Origin: an uncultured Muribaculaceae bacterium
GTDB lineage: Bacteria; Bacteroidota; Bacteroidia; Bacteroidales; Muribaculaceae
Assembly (NCBI GenBank): GCA_934663645.1
Contig: CAKUKR010000070.1
Location: 1-13,387, forward strand
Direction: 5' to 3'
Length of the DNA stretch: 13,387 nt
Shown piece by piece: positions 1 to 7,258 of the stretch (the first letter of the stretch is position 1; every line of letters starts with the position of its first letter). The translations under genes were made by a program, and so were the position numbers. Below the pieces are notes generated by a model, which worked only from the letters and a program-made list of their open reading frames with translations, made no database searches and was not told the origin of the DNA.

Positions 1-2
1 TG

Positions 3-10
3 CAAAGTTA
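3..10 (-). promoter_or_regulatory. Possible -7 box of a leftward promoter at the window edge
   Basis: Read on the minus strand, these bases give TAACTTTG followed by CA, a perfect match to the Bacteroidetes -7 consensus TAnnTTTG. They point out of the left edge of the window. No TTTG or TTG lies about 20 bases upstream; the nearest TTG is only 12 bases away, so the -33 element is missing or poor. If real, it would drive a leftward gene starting just beyond the window. Confidence 0.3.
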
Positions 11-93
11 CACAAATATCTGCAATTACGGCGGGTTTCGGGGAAGTTTTTGCCGATATTTTGCTGATGCAGCGGCGGAGAGGGCGCAAAACA

Positions 94-124
94 GCAGATG
101 CCAGGTGTAATGCCTGGCATCTGT
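94..124 (-). terminator. Hairpin terminator after the CoA-transferase gene
   Basis: A stem AGATGCCAGG / CCTGGCATCT (96-105 and 113-122) with a 7-base loop extends by one C-G and one G-T pair. On the minus strand it is followed by GCTGTTTTGCG, which holds a short U-rich stretch. It lies about 80 bases past the stop codon of the leftward CoA-transferase gene, with no other gene end nearby. The rest of 1-203 shows no convincing gene. Confidence 0.6.
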
Positions 125-203
125 ATATAGGTTTTGTAGACTGTTTATGTCTATGCTGTGTGCTGTGCCGGACGAAAAACGCTGACAGCACTGTGGCTGT
201 GCA

Positions 204-1703
204 TCAGACGAACTTCGCGAAGTCTGTCTGTGACATGTCGCCGGTCTCCATGAATGTCTGGTGGAGCGCAAAGGCTGCACGCAGGTCGTGGTGGATATGG
301 CCGCCGTTCTTTGCTGCGAGTTTCAGGTAGTCCCACATCATCTCCTTGTACATCGGGTGTACGCAGTTTTCGATGATGGTCTCGGCACGCTGCATCGGGT
401 CTTTGCCGCGCAGGTCGGCTACGCCCTGTTCGGTTGCGAGTATCTTGACTGAGTGCTCGGAGTGGTCGATGTGTGACGCCATGGGTACGATTGCTGAAAT
501 CTTGCCGCCCTTCTGTATTGAGGGGCATGAGAAGATGCTCAGGTATGCGTTGCGCGAGAAGTCTGCAGAGCCGCCGATGCCGTTCATCATCTTCGTGCCG
601 AGGACGTGAGTTGAGTTGACGTTGCCGTAGATGTCGAACTCGAGGGCGGTGTTCATTGCGATGAGGCCGAGACGGCGCACAACTTCGGGGTGGTTGGAGA
701 TTTCACCGGGGCGCATGAGTATCTTGTCGCGGAAGAAGTCGATGTTCTCCATGAAGTGAGACATGGCATCGTCGGAGAATGTGAGCGCGCATGTACTTGC
801 GAAGCTGCACTTGCCCTCCTCCATGAGGTGCATCACAGCGTCCTGGATAACCTCGGTGTACATCTCGAAGTGAGGCACGTGCGGATTCTCGCCGAGGCCG
901 TAGAGGACAGCGTTAGCCACGTTGCCGACGCCGGACTGTACGGGGAGGAACTCCTTGGGGAGCTTGCCGAGTTTCAGCTCTTCAGCGAGGAAGTTGCTGA
1001 GGTTGTCGCCGATGCGCTGAGAAATCTCGTCAGGGGCGGTGAAGGGCTTGATGCTCTCCGAGGCGTTGGAGGGGACGACGCCGATGATTTTCTTGGGGTC
1101 GATCTTGACTACAGTGGAGCCTATGCGGTCGCTGGGCTTGTAGATAGGTATCTCGCGGCGATGCGGGGGGTCCTGGAGCATGAAGTTGTCGTGGAACCCG
1201 CGGAACGAGGTCTTGTAGTATGACGAGTATTCGATGATGACCTTCTTGGCCATTTGTGCGATAGTGGGGGTCATTCCGATGCCCGCGCCGAGGATAACCT
1301 CGCCGTTGGGCGACATTTCCGTAACCTCGATGATAGCGACATCGATGCCGCCGTAGAATCCGTAGCGGAGGTTCTGGGAGAGGTGGGAGAGGTGGTCATC
1401 GAAATAGCTCATGCCTCCGTTGTTAGCCAGAGCGCGAGCGTCGCGCTGTGACTGGTAGGGTGTACGCTTGGCTATGCAGTTGGCGCGTGCGAGTTCGCCG
1501 TCAACATGGTCGTTGGTTGAGGCTCCCGTATAGAGGTTGATTTTGAAGGGTTCTCCTTTCTCGTGGAAAGCCCGTGCGCGGTTGGCGAGGGCTACGCTTA
1601 CAACTTTGGGAGTGCCGGATGCTGTGAACCCGGAAAACCCGACCGTGTCGCCATTATTGATGTGACTGGCGGCCTCTTCGGCTGTAATAAAAGGGATGCT
1701 CAT
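204..1703 (-). CDS. Acetyl-CoA hydrolase / succinyl-CoA:acetate CoA-transferase family protein
   Basis: This 499-residue cytoplasmic enzyme belongs to the acetyl-CoA hydrolase/transferase family (AarC/Ach1 type). In anaerobic Bacteroidales it probably moves CoA between acetate and succinate or propionate during fermentation. The glycine-rich motif SGVGNVANAV sits at residues 257-266, and MYTEVIQD follows at 281-288. E284 in that segment aligns with the catalytic glutamate that carries the CoA thioester in AarC. The C-terminal segment GNVNSTHVLG...GIGGSADFSRNAYLSIF (about 360-391) is also family-typical. The ATG at 1703 was chosen because MSIPFITAEEA matches the usual family start. A longer reading frame to 1832 runs through the promoter region and into miaB. 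The gene is divergent from miaB and ends before a hairpin. Acetate, propionate and butyrate specificity cannot be told from sequence alone. Confidence 0.93.
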   Translation of the reverse strand: MSIPFITAEEAASHINNGDTVGFSGFTASGTPKVVSVALANRARAFHEKGEPFKINLYTGASTNDHVDGELARANCIAKRTPYQSQRDARALANNGGMSYFDDHLSHLSQNLRYGFYGGIDVAIIEVTEMSPNGEVILGAGIGMTPTIAQMAKKVIIEYSSYYKTSFRGFHDNFMLQDPPHRREIPIYKPSDRIGSTVVKIDPKKIIGVVPSNASESIKPFTAPDEISQRIGDNLSNFLAEELKLGKLPKEFLPVQSGVGNVANAVLYGLGENPHVPHFEMYTEVIQDAVMHLMEEGKCSFASTCALTFSDDAMSHFMENIDFFRDKILMRPGEISNHPEVVRRLGLIAMNTALEFDIYGNVNSTHVLGTKMMNGIGGSADFSRNAYLSIFSCPSIQKGGKISAIVPMASHIDHSEHSVKILATEQGVADLRGKDPMQRAETIIENCVHPMYKEMMWDYLKLAAKNGGHIHHDLRAAFALHQTFMETGDMSQTDFAKFV

Positions 1704-1734
1704 TTGTGACGTATAGATTTTAATGGTAATTTTG
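1703..1734 (+). promoter_or_regulatory. Promoter of miaB (sigma-ABfr type)
   Basis: TTTG (1703-1706), 20 bases, then TAATTTTG (1727-1734) is a perfect match to the Bacteroidetes TTTG-N20-TAnnTTTG promoter. Transcription would begin near 1741. This rules out the upstream ATG at 1723 as the miaB start and supports the one at 1771. The -33 element overlaps the start codon of the divergent CoA-transferase gene. Confidence 0.7.
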
Positions 1735-1736
1735 CA

Positions 1737-1765
1737 CAAAAGTACAAATTCTATTCGACATACAA
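1737..1765 (-). promoter_or_regulatory. Promoter of the CoA-transferase gene (sigma-ABfr type)
   Basis: On the minus strand TACTTTTG (1737-1744) fits the -7 consensus TAnnTTTG exactly. TTG (1763-1765) lies 18 bases upstream, slightly short of the preferred 19-21. The expected start point near 1730 gives a leader of about 27 bases. It overlaps the opposing miaB promoter. Confidence 0.55.
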
Positions 1766-1770
1766 GTGGT

Positions 1771-3153
1771 ATGAGGACATTTTTTTTGCCGAGAAACGAT
1801 AAAAACAGCACTGCCGAGCTGAAAGTGCGCATAGAAACCTATGGCTGTCAGATGAATGTGGCAGATTCGGAGGTGATTGCGTCGATGATGTCTGTGGCTG
1901 GCTACGACCTCACTGAGGACGACGGCGAGGCATCTGCAGTGATGATAAATACGTGCAGCATCCGCGACAACGCGGAGCAGAAAATCTACCATCGCCTGGC
2001 GTACTGGAACGCTCTGCGCCGCAAGTCGGGCCGCCGCATCATCATCGGTGTGGTGGGCTGCATGGCTGAGCGGCTGAAGCGCCGCCTCGTGGAGGAGCAT
2101 GGCGTTGACCTGGTTGCCGGGCCTGATGCCTATATGGAGATACCGCAGCTTGTTGCCGCTGCCGAGGCTGGCGAGGAGGCTGTCAATGTTGAGCTTTCGA
2201 CTACGGAGACGTACCGCGACATCATTCCGCGCCGCATCGCCGGCGGTGTGAGCGGGTTCATATCCATCATGCGCGGCTGCAACAATTTCTGCACCTACTG
2301 CATAGTGCCGTATACACGCGGACGAGAGCGCAGCCGCGAGCCTAAAAGCATATTGTCTGAACTTGCCGACCTGCGGTCGCGAGGCTACCGCGAGGCTGTG
2401 CTGCTGGGGCAGAACGTGAACAGCTACCGCTATGAGGGCGGTGACGGCGAGGCTGTCGATTTCCCGGCGTTGCTGGCTATGACGGCGGAGGCTGCACCGG
2501 ATATGCGCATACGCTTCACCACGTCGCACCCCAAGGACATGAGCGACGAGACGCTGCGTGTGATAGCCGCGCATGACAACCTGGCCCGCCACATCCACCT
2601 GCCAGTGCAGAGTGGCAGCAACGCGGTGCTTAAGGCGATGAACCGCAAGTACACCCGGGAGTGGTATCTCGACCGTGTGGCGGCGATACGCCGCATACTT
2701 CCTGATGCCGGCATATCGACTGACATGTTCACCGGCTTCTCTGGCGAGACGGAGGAGGATTTCGAGCAGACGCTGTCGCTGATGCGCGAGGTGGGCTTCG
2801 ACTCGGCGTTCATGTTCAAATATTCTGAACGCCCCGGCACGTATGCCTCCAAGCACTTGCCTGACAATATTCCTGACGAGGTGAAGACAGAGCGGCTGAA
2901 CCGCATGATTGCTCTGCAGAACGAGCTGTCGCTGGCATCCAACCGCCGCGACGTGGGGCGTGAGTTTGAGGTGCTGGTTGAGGGCGTGTCAAAGCGCAGC
3001 AGCGAGGAGCTGTTCGGCCGCACGTCGCAGAACAAGGTTGTGGTCTTCGCTCGCGGCAACCGCAAGGCGGGCGACATGGCGCGTGTGCGTGTCACAGACG
3101 CTTCGTCGGCAACGCTGCGCGGCGAGGAGATAACTGGTAGCGAGGGACTCTGA
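1771..3153 (+). CDS. miaB: MiaB, tRNA-2-methylthio-N6-dimethylallyladenosine synthase
   Basis: This radical-SAM methylthiotransferase adds the 2-methylthio group to i6A37 of tRNAs that read UNN codons. Three cysteines of the N-terminal UPF0004 domain are visible at C26 (ETYGCQMNVADSE), C62 (NTCSIRDNAEQK) and C97 (GCMAER). The radical-SAM CxxxCxxC motif is at C170, C174 and C177 (RGCNNFCTYCIVPYTRGRE). A TRAM domain occupies roughly residues 390-460. At 460 residues the length is normal, and the sequence reads closely like Bacteroides MiaB. The in-frame ATG at 1723 lies upstream of the predicted transcription start, so 1771 was chosen. The stop codon overlaps the start of the MATE gene by one base, so the two are probably co-transcribed. 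The chromosomal tRNA-Leu(UAA) in this window reads UUA and has A at position 37, so it is a possible MiaB substrate. Confidence 0.96.
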   Translation: MRTFFLPRNDKNSTAELKVRIETYGCQMNVADSEVIASMMSVAGYDLTEDDGEASAVMINTCSIRDNAEQKIYHRLAYWNALRRKSGRRIIIGVVGCMAERLKRRLVEEHGVDLVAGPDAYMEIPQLVAAAEAGEEAVNVELSTTETYRDIIPRRIAGGVSGFISIMRGCNNFCTYCIVPYTRGRERSREPKSILSELADLRSRGYREAVLLGQNVNSYRYEGGDGEAVDFPALLAMTAEAAPDMRIRFTTSHPKDMSDETLRVIAAHDNLARHIHLPVQSGSNAVLKAMNRKYTREWYLDRVAAIRRILPDAGISTDMFTGFSGETEEDFEQTLSLMREVGFDSAFMFKYSERPGTYASKHLPDNIPDEVKTERLNRMIALQNELSLASNRRDVGREFEVLVEGVSKRSSEELFGRTSQNKVVVFARGNRKAGDMARVRVTDASSATLRGEEITGSEGL

Positions 3154-4505
3154 TGGGATTTGCAAGATATAAGCAGGAGTACAAGTCGCTGTTCCGTCTG
3201 GGGCTTCCGGTGCTTGTCACACAAGTGTGTGTCATCACGGTCAGTTTCGCGGACACTCTCATGGTGGGTGCGTACGGCCTTGACGAGCTTGCAGCCTCGG
3301 CATTCGTCAACTCGCTGTTCCTGGTGGTGCTGGTGATGCTGATGGGCTTCGCCGGCGGCATCACTCCGCTCATCGGGGCGTTGTTCAGCCGTGGCGATGA
3401 CTTTGCCATAGGGCATACGCTGAGGGCTTCGCTGAAGCTCAATTTTCTGATAGCGGCAGTGTTTACTGCGATTATGGGTGCGCTGTACTTTTTCATTGAC
3501 CGTATGGGGCAGCCCGAGGAGCTGATGCCGTTGATACGGCCGTACTACCTTGTGGTGCTTGCCACGATCATCCCGTCTGCAATGTTCAACGCCTGTCAGC
3601 AGACTGCCAACGGCACTACCGACACGGCCTCGCCGATGTGGGTGATACTCGGTGCCAACGTGATGAACATCATCGGCAATTATATGCTGATATTCGGCAA
3701 GTTCGGCATGCCCGAGCTTGGGCTGACGGGCGCGGGCATAAGCACTCTTGTCGCCCGTGTGGCAGCGGCGCTGGCACTGTTCGGCATAGTGTCGTGCAGC
3801 CGCCGTTATTCGCATTACCGTGAGGGGCTTATGTCGTCAGAGCCGTGCGGCAAGCGTATGCGCACAGTCTGGCGCACGTCATATCCGGTCATGTTCCAGT
3901 CTGGCGTTGAGTGTCTGCTGTGGTCGTTAGGCGCGGTGGTCTGCGGATGGTTTGACAAGGTGCAGCTCGCAGCCTACCAGGTGGTCAACACGATAGGGCA
4001 GCTCGGGTTCATGATATACATGAGTTTCGGCGTGGCAGTGTCTGTGCGCGTAGCAAACAGTATGGGGCGCAACGACATCGCTGGCATACGCCATACTACG
4101 GCTGCCGGGCTTCACATCACGTTGGCGCTCGCCACTGTCGCCTCTGCGGTGTTCTTCCTGTTCGGCGGCGACATGATAGGCCTGTTCAACGACAGCGGGG
4201 ACGTGATAGCCTCCGGCGGTGCGCTGATAGTGCCGCTGATACTCTACCAGTATTGCGACGCGGTGCAGCTGACGTATGCCAACGCGCAGCGCGGAACAGC
4301 AGAGGCGCGCCCGCTGATGTGGGCAGGGATAATCAGCTATCTGCTCGTCGGCATCCCGGTAATGCTTCTGCTCGCTGTGTCGTTTGGCATGGGCAATGTG
4401 GGTGTCTATTACAGTTTCTCGGTGGCATTGCTGTTTGCAGCATTGCTGTTGCGATATTGGTTTGGCAAGACTTTGCGTCTGCATGAAGCCCGGATTGTCA
4501 GATGA
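3153..4505 (+). CDS. MATE-family multidrug/toxin efflux transporter
   Basis: This 450-residue inner-membrane protein is very hydrophobic, with about 12 predicted membrane helices in two MatE repeats. Such proteins export cationic drugs or metabolites in exchange for Na+ or H+. Helix 1 carries the conserved GLPVLVTQ (17-24) and ADTLMVG (33-39) segments. The second half begins near the cytoplasmic loop before YPVMFQSGVE. The ATG overlaps the miaB stop by one base (TGATG), which suggests translational coupling and the start given. The substrate cannot be inferred. A flippase of the wider MVF superfamily is possible, but the sequence fits MATE better. Confidence 0.92.
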   Translation: MGFARYKQEYKSLFRLGLPVLVTQVCVITVSFADTLMVGAYGLDELAASAFVNSLFLVVLVMLMGFAGGITPLIGALFSRGDDFAIGHTLRASLKLNFLIAAVFTAIMGALYFFIDRMGQPEELMPLIRPYYLVVLATIIPSAMFNACQQTANGTTDTASPMWVILGANVMNIIGNYMLIFGKFGMPELGLTGAGISTLVARVAAALALFGIVSCSRRYSHYREGLMSSEPCGKRMRTVWRTSYPVMFQSGVECLLWSLGAVVCGWFDKVQLAAYQVVNTIGQLGFMIYMSFGVAVSVRVANSMGRNDIAGIRHTTAAGLHITLALATVASAVFFLFGGDMIGLFNDSGDVIASGGALIVPLILYQYCDAVQLTYANAQRGTAEARPLMWAGIISYLLVGIPVMLLLAVSFGMGNVGVYYSFSVALLFAALLLRYWFGKTLRLHEARIVR

Positions 4506-4556
4506 AGTTGTTTGGTAATAGATTGTGTGCCAGTGTGTTATGTACATTGTTGACAG

Positions 4557-4573
4557 TTAAGACACTTTAAGAC
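4557..4573. repeat. Short direct repeat TTAAGAC upstream of parA
   Basis: TTAAGAC occurs at 4557-4563 and again at 4567-4573, a spacing of 10 bases or about one helical turn. It sits about 65-80 bases before the parA start and 30 bases before the putative promoter. It could bind a regulator. Two 7-mers in an AT-rich intergenic stretch may also be chance. Confidence 0.3.
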
Positions 4574-4603
4574 GGAAAATTATGCCTTGTCGTCGAAAAC
4601 TTC

Positions 4604-4611
4604 TTACTTTG
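4604..4611 (+). promoter_or_regulatory. Possible -7 box of the parA promoter
   Basis: TTACTTTG followed by CA matches TAnnTTTG with one mismatch, or exactly if the spacer is one base shorter. It lies 26 bases before the parA ATG. No good -33 TTTG is seen at the normal distance; a TTG at 4587-4589 is too close. The 132-base gap after the MATE gene is consistent with an independent promoter here. Confidence 0.4.
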
Positions 4612-4637
4612 CAGTCATTTAACTTATCACTGACAGT

Positions 4638-5441
4638 ATGGGCAAAATCATAGCGATAGCCAACCAGAAAGGAGGTGTGGGCAAGACCACAACGGCGTTC
4701 AATCTGGGTTCGTGTCTGGCGGCTGAAGGGAAGCGGGTCTTGCTGGTCGATGCCGACCCGCAGGCAAACGCCACTTCGGGCATGGGCATAGACCCCGCGT
4801 CGTCTGAAGCGTCAATTTACGAGTGTCTCGTTGACGACTACCCTGTTGCGGCTACAGCACAGCCTACCTGTGTCGAGGGTCTGAAGATAGTGGCTTCGCG
4901 CATCGATCTGGTGGGAGCGGAGGTGGAACTGATGCAGCGGCGCGAGCGCGAGCGCATTCTGGAGAAGATACTCGCCCCGGTGCGTGACGACTATGACTTT
5001 ATACTGATAGACTGCAGCCCCTCGCTGGGACTGATAACCGTCAACGCGCTTACGGCAGCCGACTCGGTGATAATCCCCGTACAGGCGGAGTATTTTGCGC
5101 TCGAGGGCATCTCGCAGCTGCTCAACACTATACGCATCATCAAGTCGCGCCTTAGCCCGAAACTGGAAATCGAGGGCTTTCTGCTGACGATGTACGACGC
5201 GCGCCTGCGCCTCGCCAACCAGATATACGAGGAGCTGAAAGGTCATTTCGGAGAGATGGTGTTCAACACGGTGATACCGCGCAACATCAAGTTGTCGGAA
5301 TCGCCGAGCCACGGCCTGCCGATCATCCTGTACGATGCCGACAGCCGCGGCTCGATAGCCTATATGCAGTTGGCACGTGAACTGATGGTACGCAACAAGC
5401 GTCAGGCCTCAGGCGACAAAAACAAACAGACTGGTAAATGA
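4638..5441 (+). CDS. parA: ParA (Soj), chromosome-partitioning ATPase
   Basis: This is a 267-residue deviant-Walker ATPase of the ParA/MinD superfamily. It binds DNA nonspecifically as an ATP dimer and, with ParB, moves chromosome origins apart. The deviant Walker A motif KGGVGKTT is at residues 11-18, with the signature lysine K11. Walker A' (VLLVDADPQ, 34-42) and Walker B (FILIDCSPSLG, 121-131, D125) follow. The length is that of chromosomal Soj-type ParA. There is no N-terminal helix-turn-helix extension of the plasmid P1 type. The last codons overlap parB in an ATGA, so parA and parB are co-transcribed and translationally coupled. Confidence 0.96.
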   Translation: MGKIIAIANQKGGVGKTTTAFNLGSCLAAEGKRVLLVDADPQANATSGMGIDPASSEASIYECLVDDYPVAATAQPTCVEGLKIVASRIDLVGAEVELMQRRERERILEKILAPVRDDYDFILIDCSPSLGLITVNALTAADSVIIPVQAEYFALEGISQLLNTIRIIKSRLSPKLEIEGFLLTMYDARLRLANQIYEELKGHFGEMVFNTVIPRNIKLSESPSHGLPIILYDADSRGSIAYMQLARELMVRNKRQASGDKNKQTGK

Positions 5442-6328
5442 ACAAGAAACGCAATGCCCTGGGGCGCGGCCTCGATTCGCTCATCTCTATGAGCGAGATA
5501 CGCACTGACGGGTCAACAGCAATAAGTGAGATAGAAGTCTCGCGCATCTCGCCCAACCCCGACCAGCCGCGCACGACCTTCAGCGAGGAGGCTCTGCGCG
5601 AACTGGCGGACAGCATCCGCGAGCTGGGCATCATACAGCCGCTGTCGCTGCGCAAGGTGAGCGACAGCGAGTACCAGATCATCGCTGGCGAGCGTCGTTG
5701 GCGTGCTGCACGCATGGCCGGGCTCACATCCGTGCCGGCGTATGTGCGTACAGCCTCCGACCTTGAAATCACTGAGATGGCTCTCATCGAGAATATCCAG
5801 CGCGAAGACCTGAACGCCATCGAAATCGCCCTCGCGTTCAACAAGCTGATTGAGACATACCATCTGACGCAGGAACGCCTGTCAGAGCGGCTGGGAAAGA
5901 ACCGCGCTACCATATCCAATCATTTGCGGCTGCTGAAGCTGCCGGCCGAGATACAGCTCGGGCTGCGTGACCGCCGCCTAGACATGGGGCACGCCCGCGC
6001 CCTCCTCTCTGTGGCTGACCCCAAAATGCAGCTCAAGCTCTATAACCATATCCTGCGTGAGGGACTGTCGGTGCGCCGTGTTGAGGAACTCGCCAAGGAG
6101 ATGAACGAGGCTTTGGAGCGCGGCGAGAGGCCCGACCTGAAAAAGAGCAAGGCTGCCAACGAAAACGCATCGCATGAATACGACTTCTTCCGCCGTGAGC
6201 TGGAGAAGGTCTTCCCTACGCCCGTGAAGTTCAGCCGCAAGGCCGACGGCAAGGGGTGCATCACTCTCAAGTTTGACAACGACGACGAGCTGCAACGGCT
6301 CGTGCAAATGTTTGAGCGACTGAAATGA
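5438..6328 (+). CDS. parB: ParB (Spo0J), centromere-binding CTPase
   Basis: This 296-residue protein loads at parS, spreads as a CTP-gated clamp and stimulates ParA. The N-terminus has the ALGRGLDSLI motif (7-16) that contacts ParA in this family. The ParB/Srx nuclease-like domain follows, with NPDQPR (40-45), GERRWRA (84-90) and ENIQREDLN (118-126) as the CTP-binding boxes. A helix-turn-helix (about 143-168) reads TQERLSERLGKNRATISNHL. The C-terminal dimerisation domain covers about 245-296. It overlaps parA and the next gene by 4 bases each. No canonical parS site was found in the window, so its binding sites must lie elsewhere. Confidence 0.96.
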   Translation: MNKKRNALGRGLDSLISMSEIRTDGSTAISEIEVSRISPNPDQPRTTFSEEALRELADSIRELGIIQPLSLRKVSDSEYQIIAGERRWRAARMAGLTSVPAYVRTASDLEITEMALIENIQREDLNAIEIALAFNKLIETYHLTQERLSERLGKNRATISNHLRLLKLPAEIQLGLRDRRLDMGHARALLSVADPKMQLKLYNHILREGLSVRRVEELAKEMNEALERGERPDLKKSKAANENASHEYDFFRRELEKVFPTPVKFSRKADGKGCITLKFDNDDELQRLVQMFERLK

Positions 6329-7098
6329 ACGATATGGGGAACTGCAGAAGGACAGGGGCAATGACACGGTGGCAACGCATAGCGGTGTCACTGCTGTGCG
6401 CTGTCATGCTCTTTCCCCACGACCTGTGCGCTGCTGTTGCCAATTCATCTTGCGCACAGTCTCCCGAGACAGAGGTGACTGAAGCAGACTTAACGCCTAA
6501 ACCCATAGATGAGCTGCCCGAGGGTGCGGCGAACACTGAAGCGCAGGACTCTGTGCTGAACGTGGTGGTAGACGAGAATTCCCCTTACGGGCTGGACGGC
6601 AAGATACCCTTCAACCCCGAGCCGAACCGGGCAGTGTGGCTGTCAGCCCTCTTCCCCGGGCTGGGGCAGATATACAACCGCCGATACTGGAAGCTCCCTA
6701 TAATCGTAGGCGGCTTCATGGGGCTGGGGTATGCCACCTCGTGGAACAACAAACAGTTTCAGGACTACAGCCAGGGATACCGGGACCTGCTCGACGCAGA
6801 CCCGACTACGAACAGCTACATGAACTTCTTCCCTCCGAACACTTCGGAGGCCGACCTGGACCAGACATGGCTGACGCAGACCATGAAGAGCCGGAAGGAC
6901 TATTACCGCCGCAACCGCGACCTGTGCATCATCTGCCTCGTGGGGCTGTACCTGCTCTGCATGGTAGATGCGTATGTCGATGCCTCGCTCGCCCATTTCG
7001 ACATTTCTCCCTCGCTGTCAATGGACTTGCAGCCAGCGATGATGCTCACTCCAGACCGCAACGTCGCTGTGGGATTGAACTGGGCGTTCAATTTCTGA
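6325..7098 (+). CDS. DUF5683 family membrane protein
   Basis: This protein of 257 residues has no known function. Residues about 13-38 form a hydrophobic signal or anchor segment (MTRWQRIAVSLLCAVMLF), followed by a variable, acidic stretch to about 90. The conserved DUF5683 core starts near 98 with NRAVWLSALFPGLGQIYNRR and YWKLP (121-125). It continues with a membrane helix (about 126-138) and a second one (about 198-215). The segment WAFNF ends the protein, as in outer-membrane-like terminal strands, though one strand proves nothing. The ATG at 6325 overlaps the parB stop (ATGA); starts at 6334 and 6361 are also possible. From memory, this family commonly sits next to parAB in Bacteroidales, which suggests a link to envelope growth or segregation, but that is inference. 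Confidence 0.85.
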   Translation: MNDMGNCRRTGAMTRWQRIAVSLLCAVMLFPHDLCAAVANSSCAQSPETEVTEADLTPKPIDELPEGAANTEAQDSVLNVVVDENSPYGLDGKIPFNPEPNRAVWLSALFPGLGQIYNRRYWKLPIIVGGFMGLGYATSWNNKQFQDYSQGYRDLLDADPTTNSYMNFFPPNTSEADLDQTWLTQTMKSRKDYYRRNRDLCIICLVGLYLLCMVDAYVDASLAHFDISPSLSMDLQPAMMLTPDRNVAVGLNWAFNF

Positions 7099-7124
7099 GC
7101 CTGTAAGGACAAAAGCATACCCGA

Positions 7125-7145
7125 CTGTCCCCGGGAATGGGGCAG
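7125..7145 (+). other. Hairpin in the gap before the lytic transglycosylase gene
   Basis: CTG-CCCC (7125-7132, with one bulged T) can pair with GGGGCAG (7139-7145) around a 6-base loop. No run of T follows, so a simple intrinsic terminator is unlikely. It could serve as an RNA-processing or attenuation structure in the 160-base gap. Confidence 0.35.
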
Positions 7146-7183
7146 GACATGACAGAAACGAGTGTTTAACGACGGGACCGGCC

Positions 7184-7206
7184 GTCGCCGCTGTCGTTGC
7201 GGCGGC
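7184..7206 (+). other. GC-rich hairpin in the leader of the lytic transglycosylase gene
   Basis: GTCGCCGC (7184-7191) pairs with GCGGCGGC (7199-7206) around a 7-base loop, giving 8 pairs including one T-G. It lies 52 bases before the ATG at 7259. No promoter consensus was found between 7099 and 7258, so the gene is probably read from the parA promoter through this structure. Confidence 0.4.
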
Positions 7207-7258
7207 AATCCGTGAGCATCAGAGTGTGTGCGCGGCGGTCTCACAAAAACGACTAAGC

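Noticed and set aside
690..1223. Plus-strand open frame of 177 codons inside the CoA-transferase gene
   Set aside because: It is antisense to a strongly recognised enzyme, rich in Val, Glu, Leu and Ala from high-GC wobble bases, and has no recognisable motif.
1723..1770. Upstream ATG of miaB giving 16 extra residues
   Set aside because: This ATG lies upstream of the predicted start of transcription, and the extra residues do not resemble MiaB N-termini.
1720..2856. Minus-strand open frame of 378 codons across miaB
   Set aside because: It is antisense to MiaB, whose radical-SAM motifs are clear, and is rich in His, Arg and Ala as expected for a shadow frame.
2430..3815. Minus-strand open frame of 461 codons across miaB and the MATE gene
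   Set aside because: It spans two recognised genes in antisense and reads as a low-complexity His, Arg and Ser mix with no domain.
5373..5380. CACGTG core near the end of parA as a possible parS site
   Set aside because: The bases beside the core do not match TGTT-CACGTG-AACA type flanks and show no symmetry beyond the core, so it is probably chance.
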